A program made the translations under genes and the position numbers. The notes under the pieces are model-generated. The model was not told where the DNA came from and searched no databases. It saw nothing but the letters and a program-made list of their open reading frames with translations. DNA of 8,430 bases from Prevotellaceae bacterium UBA3627 (GTDB taxonomy: Bacteria > Bacteroidota > Bacteroidia > Bacteroidales > Bacteroidaceae): positions 1 to 8,430 of the forward strand of contig DFLE01000061.1 of assembly GCA_002373375.1 (NCBI GenBank), written 5' to 3'. Numbering within the stretch: the first letter of the stretch is position 1; every line of letters begins with the position of its first letter. This document shows, piece after piece, positions 5,815 to 8,430 of this stretch.

Positions 5815-6603
5815 TTATATATTGATGAAACGTGCTGTTATCTGCTGACGGCAGAATAAATGGTATGACAGCAGGAAGTTTACAGGTATAAGCAATATGA
5901 ACAAGGCATTAAAGAACTGTACGTTTTTCCACCAAAATGCTATAAAGTCAAATCCGAACAAAGCAAACATCAGCATACCGAAAACGAGAAGTGTCAGGAG
6001 AGTAAGGTTGACACCTTGTTTGTATGATTTGAAAAATGTAGCCCCAAGTGCGAAGACCGAATGTAGCCATACAGCGATTGACACCATGGAAAAAAGTATC
6101 AAAGAAGAATCGCTGTGTGTAAATGCTCTTCCGTGACTAATCATATTAGGCAAATCTTGTATCATCAGCATCGCACCTTCATGTCCCATCATTGCGTGCA
6201 CAGCATACTGCATCAGGTCTGCTATAACCATACCGCATAAAATACCAAGTGCTGTCAGCCAGGTAAATGCATAGTGGGTTATGTATTTTTCCAGGTTTGA
6301 CGCCGGGAGCATCAGCAAGCCCCTGTTTTGATACTTCTCCTTTATTTTGTAGTAAGGATAAAACATCGCTCCGGGAGTAATAATCCAACCAGCAAAAACA
6401 CCGACGTATAAGACCCCTATAAACTCATAGATTTTGCTCATGTCAGAAAAGCCATATTTAAGTCCACGTGTATAGCTGTTTATAACCATATACAAAGATA
6501 CTATCGCAAAAATAAGTAATGTTTTTTTAATGATATCAGCCTTATACATTGGCCACAGCAAACGTGCGATGTTGGTTGTCCTTTTTATACTAAAATCGTT
6601 CAT
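5815..6603 (-). CDS. ABC-transporter membrane protein, first paralogue
   Basis: 262 residues with about six helices (near 26-44, 60-80, 110-130, 166-188, 198-220, 230-248). It carries LMLPASNLEKY (97-107) after a basic loop (KIKEK...R) and W-L-H-S-V-F-A-L-G-A-T (179-189), both shared with the next gene. Both proteins also end with an aromatic/basic tail finishing in I-N-hydrophobic. Together with the ATPase gene 69 bp upstream this makes a compact ABC transporter of the kind controlled by YtrA-type regulators. No extracellular domain or transport signature identifies a substrate; export of an antimicrobial or lipid-like compound is a guess from the regulator type. The gap to the ATPase gene contains a C/G-rich hairpin repeat. 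Confidence 0.8.
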   Translation of the reverse strand: MNDFSIKRTTNIARLLWPMYKADIIKKTLLIFAIVSLYMVINSYTRGLKYGFSDMSKIYEFIGVLYVGVFAGWIITPGAMFYPYYKIKEKYQNRGLLMLPASNLEKYITHYAFTWLTALGILCGMVIADLMQYAVHAMMGHEGAMLMIQDLPNMISHGRAFTHSDSSLILFSMVSIAVWLHSVFALGATFFKSYKQGVNLTLLTLLVFGMLMFALFGFDFIAFWWKNVQFFNALFILLIPVNFLLSYHLFCRQQITARFINI

Positions 6604-6641
6604 AATATCTGATTCCCTTTTTTAATCTTAGACTTAGATTT

Positions 6642-6672
6642 CCCCCTCCTTATGGGGGCGACTGGGGTAGGG
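6642..6672. repeat. C/G-rich hairpin between ATPase and permease genes
   Basis: CCCCC (6642-6646) and GGGGG (6654-6658) form a stem with a 7-nt loop, followed by GACTGGGGTAGGG up to the ATPase stop codon. The sequence resembles dispersed Bacteroidetes intergenic repeats; copy number cannot be seen here. In the mRNA it could slow decay or lower expression of the downstream genes. The rest of the 69-bp gap has AATCT/AGATT arms. Confidence 0.6.
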
Positions 6673-7491
6673 CTATTTCACCTTTCCCTCGTTTACAGCA
6701 TTAAAGAGCAGTTCGAGGTTTACCTGTGTCTCAGCATCACCCTCCTTACGCGGTGCTATTACGGCATTGCCCTGAAGCGTAGGCTCTGCATACAAGGCAT
6801 CACCCAGTGCGTCGGCCGGCCGGTTTTCAAAGACATACCTTTCCTGTATCTCTGCCACCGGGGCATTGAGTAGCAGCTTTTGTGGCGACAGTATCAATAT
6901 GTGGTCGAGCAGCGACTCTATGTCGTGCACCTGGTGGGTGGATATTATCAAGGTGCGTTCGTCGGTCATGTGTCGCGCAATCACCTTGCGGAACTGGCTC
7001 TTCGATGGAATGTCCAGTCCGTTGGTAGGCTCGTCCATCAGCAGTACCTTGGTGTTTGTTGCCAGAGCGAAAGCCATGAACACCTTTTTCTTCTGTCCCA
7101 TTGACAGGGCATCGAGCTTCACGTCTGACGACAGTTCAAAATCACTCAGGCATTCCTCAAGCACGTCGCCGTCAAACATAGGATAGAACGGACTGTTCAG
7201 CCTTACATACTCTTTCAGCGACATGGCAGGCAGGTCGAACTCCTCAGGTACTATGAATATCTCGCACAGCGTATCAACCTTCCTTTTGCAAGTCTCTATG
7301 CCGTCAAAGCGCACAGAGCCTTTCTTTGCTCTCAGCAGTCCACTTATAAGATAAAGCAGTGTTGACTTACCTGTTCCGTTCATGCCCAGCAGGCCGTAGA
7401 TTTTGTTCTGTTCCAATGTCAGACTGAAATCGCAGAATACCAGGCCCTTCTGACCCGGATACTTGTAACTGATGTCTTTTACCTCAATCAT
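6673..7491 (-). CDS. ABC transporter ATP-binding protein
   Basis: 272 residues. Full set of ABC ATPase motifs: Walker A GMNGTGKST (36-44), a glutamic-acid-bearing loop in the Q-loop area (VPEEFDLPAM, 81-90), signature LSMGQ (129-133), Walker B VLLMDEP (149-155), D-loop GLD (158-160) and switch His186 in ISTHQ. The last 65 or so residues form a small accessory tail found in exporter-type ATPases of this group. It energises the two membrane proteins encoded downstream. First gene of the operon, with the ATG about 57 nt after the predicted transcription start. The stop codon directly abuts a repeated C/G-rich hairpin sequence. Confidence 0.95.
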   Translation of the reverse strand: MIEVKDISYKYPGQKGLVFCDFSLTLEQNKIYGLLGMNGTGKSTLLYLISGLLRAKKGSVRFDGIETCKRKVDTLCEIFIVPEEFDLPAMSLKEYVRLNSPFYPMFDGDVLEECLSDFELSSDVKLDALSMGQKKKVFMAFALATNTKVLLMDEPTNGLDIPSKSQFRKVIARHMTDERTLIISTHQVHDIESLLDHILILSPQKLLLNAPVAEIQERYVFENRPADALGDALYAEPTLQGNAVIAPRKEGDAETQVNLELLFNAVNEGKVK

Positions 7492-7531
7492 AATTTAATG
7501 TATTTTTGTTTGTTTAGCTAATAGTTTTATG

Positions 7532-7553
7532 GTGTACTACTATAATAGTACAC
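7532..7553. promoter_or_regulatory. Candidate GntR (YtrA-type) operator palindrome
   Basis: Perfect inverted repeat GTGTACTA-N6-TAGTACAC that overlaps the predicted transcription start just downstream of the -7 box. Size, symmetry and the GT...AC outer ends fit operators of YtrA-subfamily GntR repressors, and such a repressor is encoded at the end of the same operon. Bound repressor here would block initiation. The assignment of this protein to this site is inference. Confidence 0.7.
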
Positions 7554-7555
7554 TG

Positions 7556-7587
7556 CAAAAGTAATACTATTTGCAGTTTCCTGCAAA
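7556..7587 (-). promoter_or_regulatory. Promoter of the ABC-transporter/GntR operon
   Basis: On the minus strand TTTG (7587-7584), a 20-bp spacer, then TACTTTTG (7563-7556) exactly match the Bacteroidetes primary-sigma consensus. The predicted start is near 7549-7552, giving a leader of about 57 nt before the ATPase gene. Confidence 0.8.
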
Positions 7588-7788
7588 TAAATCGGAGGTA
7601 AAACTTAAAATATTAACATTCTTTAAGACATGGATGTCATTTGCTTACACTTTGATTTTTGCAACCCTCATTTCCTTGTGATATTTGAAAATTTTTTCCG
7701 TCTGTTTTCGTACAGCCGAAAATAGAGGATTTTGTAAAATGTTGAAAATTAAGATTTTAATTTTTAAGGGTATGTGGTTTGTTCCCTG

Positions 7789-7920
7789 AAAGCTATCAAA
7801 TAAGGTCGTAAAAGCTATCGTTTCACATTGTCAAAGCATAGCTTTCATGAGCTAAAAGCTATCATATTACAATGTAAAAGCTATGCTTTGACACTTCAAC
7901 AGCTGTTTTTGCCTTGATAT
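7789..7920. repeat. 22-bp phased array of AAAGCTATC-like units
   Basis: AAAGCTATC or a close variant begins at 7789, 7811, 7833, 7855 and 7877, always exactly 22 bp apart; a sixth degenerate unit (ACAGCTGTT) starts at 7899. Units 1, 2 and 4 have AAAGCTATC, unit 3 AAAGCATAG, unit 5 AAAGCTATG. The remaining 13 bp vary. Units 3 and 5 are small hairpins (AAAGC-NNN-GCTTT), and 7829-7845 is a perfect 17-bp reverse complement of 7877-7893. The phase equals about two helical turns. Confidence 0.85.
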
Positions 7921-7928
7921 ATATATGT

Positions 7929-7980
7929 AAAAGTGCCGTCAGGAACTCTGTTTTGAGTTTTCTGACGACACTTTTTGTTT
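7929..7980 (+). terminator. Strong intrinsic-terminator-like hairpin with no gene in front
   Basis: AAAAGTG (7929-7935) pairs with CACTTTT (7969-7975), CGTCAG (7937-7942) with CTGACG (7962-7967) and ACTC (7945-7948) with GAGT (7955-7958); the loop is TGTTTT. The + strand continues TTTTTGTTTT. On the minus strand a weaker U-run follows. No coding gene on either strand ends here, so the terminated transcript is unknown. Confidence 0.65.
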
Positions 7981-8025
7981 TGACACTTTGTAAGCTTAAA
8001 AGGGCAAAAACATATCAAAGTGTCA
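7981..8025. repeat. Perfect 10-bp inverted repeat
   Basis: TGACACTTTG (7981-7990) and CAAAGTGTCA (8016-8025) with a 25-nt spacer, right after the terminator-like hairpin. TTTGACACTT also occurs at the end of the 22-bp array (7887-7896), which suggests a shared origin. Confidence 0.7.
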
Positions 8026-8131
8026 GGTGGCGTCCTTGATGGTTGTGTGGCGAGAGAAAAGGGCGGTACTTGTCAATGATAGTACGCAAAGCTTGGCAGG
8101 TGAGGTTTTTGAGTTAAAAAACACGAAATAA

Positions 8132-8163
8132 TTATGTTGTTTTGTGTTTTTTTTGTAACTTTG
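8132..8163 (+). promoter_or_regulatory. Promoter of glyS
   Basis: Perfect -7 box TAACTTTG at 8156-8163, with an imperfect -33 box (TATG at 8133-8136, 19 bp upstream). The predicted start is about 8168-8170, so the leader to the glyS ATG is roughly 137 nt. Confidence 0.65.
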
Positions 8164-8263
8164 CACCTTAAGGTAAATAACTCAACTTTCGCAAGCTTCA
8201 GTTTCGTTGAGGTTTTAAGGCTGTAAGGTCGCTTCGCTTAGAGGTGTAAGGTGATAAGTTGAG
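8164..8263 (+). promoter_or_regulatory. Structured glyS leader with competing pairings
   Basis: CTCAAC (8181-8186) can pair with GTTGAG (8206-8211), enclosed by CCTTAA (8166-8171) with TTAAGG (8215-8220). Alternatively CTCAACTT (8181-8188) pairs with AAGTTGAG (8256-8263), and CACCTTA (8164-8170) with TAAGGTG (8247-8253); these last two pairings cross each other. The shared arms make the two states mutually exclusive. It could be a regulatory leader, or a piece of the TAAGG-rich repeat family seen elsewhere in the window. There is no U-run after any of the stems, so this is not a classical attenuator. Confidence 0.4.
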
Positions 8264-8306
8264 CATTTGCAGAACTCGAATAAATAATAAAACACAAATA
8301 TAAGAA

Positions 8307-8430
8307 ATGGCACAACAAGAAGATGTATTTAAGAAGATAGTAAGCCACTGTAAAGAGTATGGCTTTGTTTTTCCATCAAGTGAAATCTATGACGGACTGG
8401 GCGCAGTGTATGACTACGGTCAGAACGGCG
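8307..8430 (+). CDS. glyS: Glycyl-tRNA synthetase, N-terminal fragment (runs off the window)
   Basis: The 41 visible codons read MAQQEDVFKKIVSHCKEYGF followed by VFPSSEIYDGLGAVYDYGQNG. The FPSSEIYxGLGxxxDYG block is the class II motif 1 region of the single-chain (alpha2, eukaryotic-like) glycyl-tRNA synthetase used by Bacteroidetes, which charges tRNA-Gly with glycine in the cytosol. The ATG at 8307 follows an A-rich stretch. A promoter -7 box lies about 150 bp upstream, so the mRNA has an unusually long leader rich in inverted repeats. The gene is cut by the window edge, not broken. Confidence 0.95.
   Translation, partial: MAQQEDVFKKIVSHCKEYGFVFPSSEIYDGLGAVYDYGQNG

Larger units (their letters stand above)
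7492..8306. other. Long gene-free intergenic region
   Basis: No convincing coding gene on either strand. Besides the promoters, operator, 22-bp array, terminator-like hairpin and glyS leader listed separately, it holds small hairpins GACAT-GG-ATGTC (7627-7638) and TTTTCG-N6-CGAAAA (7705-7722). I find no canonical + strand promoter (TAnnTTTG) in 7500-7930. Segment 8026-8130 shows nothing I can interpret. Confidence 0.7.

Noticed and set aside
7630..7725. Small ORF of 31 codons on the + strand
   Set aside because: No promoter, no recognisable protein motif, composition like the surrounding A/T-rich intergenic DNA.
7789..7920. CRISPR array
   Set aside because: Conserved part is only about 9 bp with 13-bp variable parts and a 22-bp period; there are no cas genes. 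The Cas2-like VapD is 5 kb away and paired with a small gene of its own.
8066..8085. Second GntR operator (GTACT-N10-AGTAC)
   Set aside because: Only 5-bp arms, and the spacing differs from the strong site (GTACT-N8-AGTAC); most likely chance.
8164..8263. T-box riboswitch ahead of glyS
   Set aside because: No T-box consensus and no terminator with a U-run; T-boxes are typical of Firmicutes and relatives.

Overview
The window looks like a chromosomal segment from a Bacteroidales bacterium, most likely Prevotella or a close relative. Four promoters have the Bacteroidetes form (a TTTG-like -33 box about 19-22 bp before TAnnTTTG). Start codons are preceded by A/T-rich sequence rather than consistent Shine-Dalgarno motifs. 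The proteins (an HmuTUV-type haem-uptake set, Bacteroidetes-type IspH, single-chain GlyRS) also fit. The genus is inference.

Region 1 (1-2005, + strand): three small membrane proteins in a row. They are a polytopic protein, a MotA/TolQ/ExbB proton-channel homologue and a DUF2149 protein with one membrane helix. The order matches hmuT-hmuU-hmuV of the Porphyromonas/Bacteroides haem-uptake (hmu) operon; the expected CobN-like hmuS would lie just upstream, outside the window. Both gaps (about 165 bp each) are filled by related repeat elements that begin inside the last codons of the preceding gene.

Region 2 (2006-2872): a convergent junction, then a minus-strand gene pair. The pair is a 60-residue small protein followed 3 bp later by a VapD-family endoribonuclease, a likely VapXD-type toxin-antitoxin module with its own promoter and a palindrome at the predicted transcription start. 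About 250 bp of repeats and inverted repeats follow.

Region 3 (2873-4500, minus strand): ispH (non-mevalonate isoprenoid pathway) and cmk (CMP kinase), separated by 4 bp and transcribed from a near-perfect promoter. ispH uses a TTG start.

Region 4 (4558-7590, minus strand): one operon of an ABC ATPase, two paralogous six-helix membrane proteins and a YtrA-subfamily GntR repressor as the last gene. A perfect 8+8 bp palindrome overlaps the predicted start site and is the obvious candidate operator, so the operon is probably autoregulated.

Region 5 (7492-8306): about 815 bp with no convincing gene but much structure. It holds the ABC promoter and operator, a strictly 22-bp-phased array of AAAGCTATC-like units, a strong terminator-like hairpin with no gene in front of it, a 10-bp inverted repeat, and the promoter and roughly 137-nt leader of glyS. 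glyS (glycyl-tRNA synthetase) starts at 8307 and runs off the end.

The least explained parts are the 22-bp array with its terminator hairpin and the repeat elements that abut or enter gene 3' ends. No complete unknown multigene system is visible.
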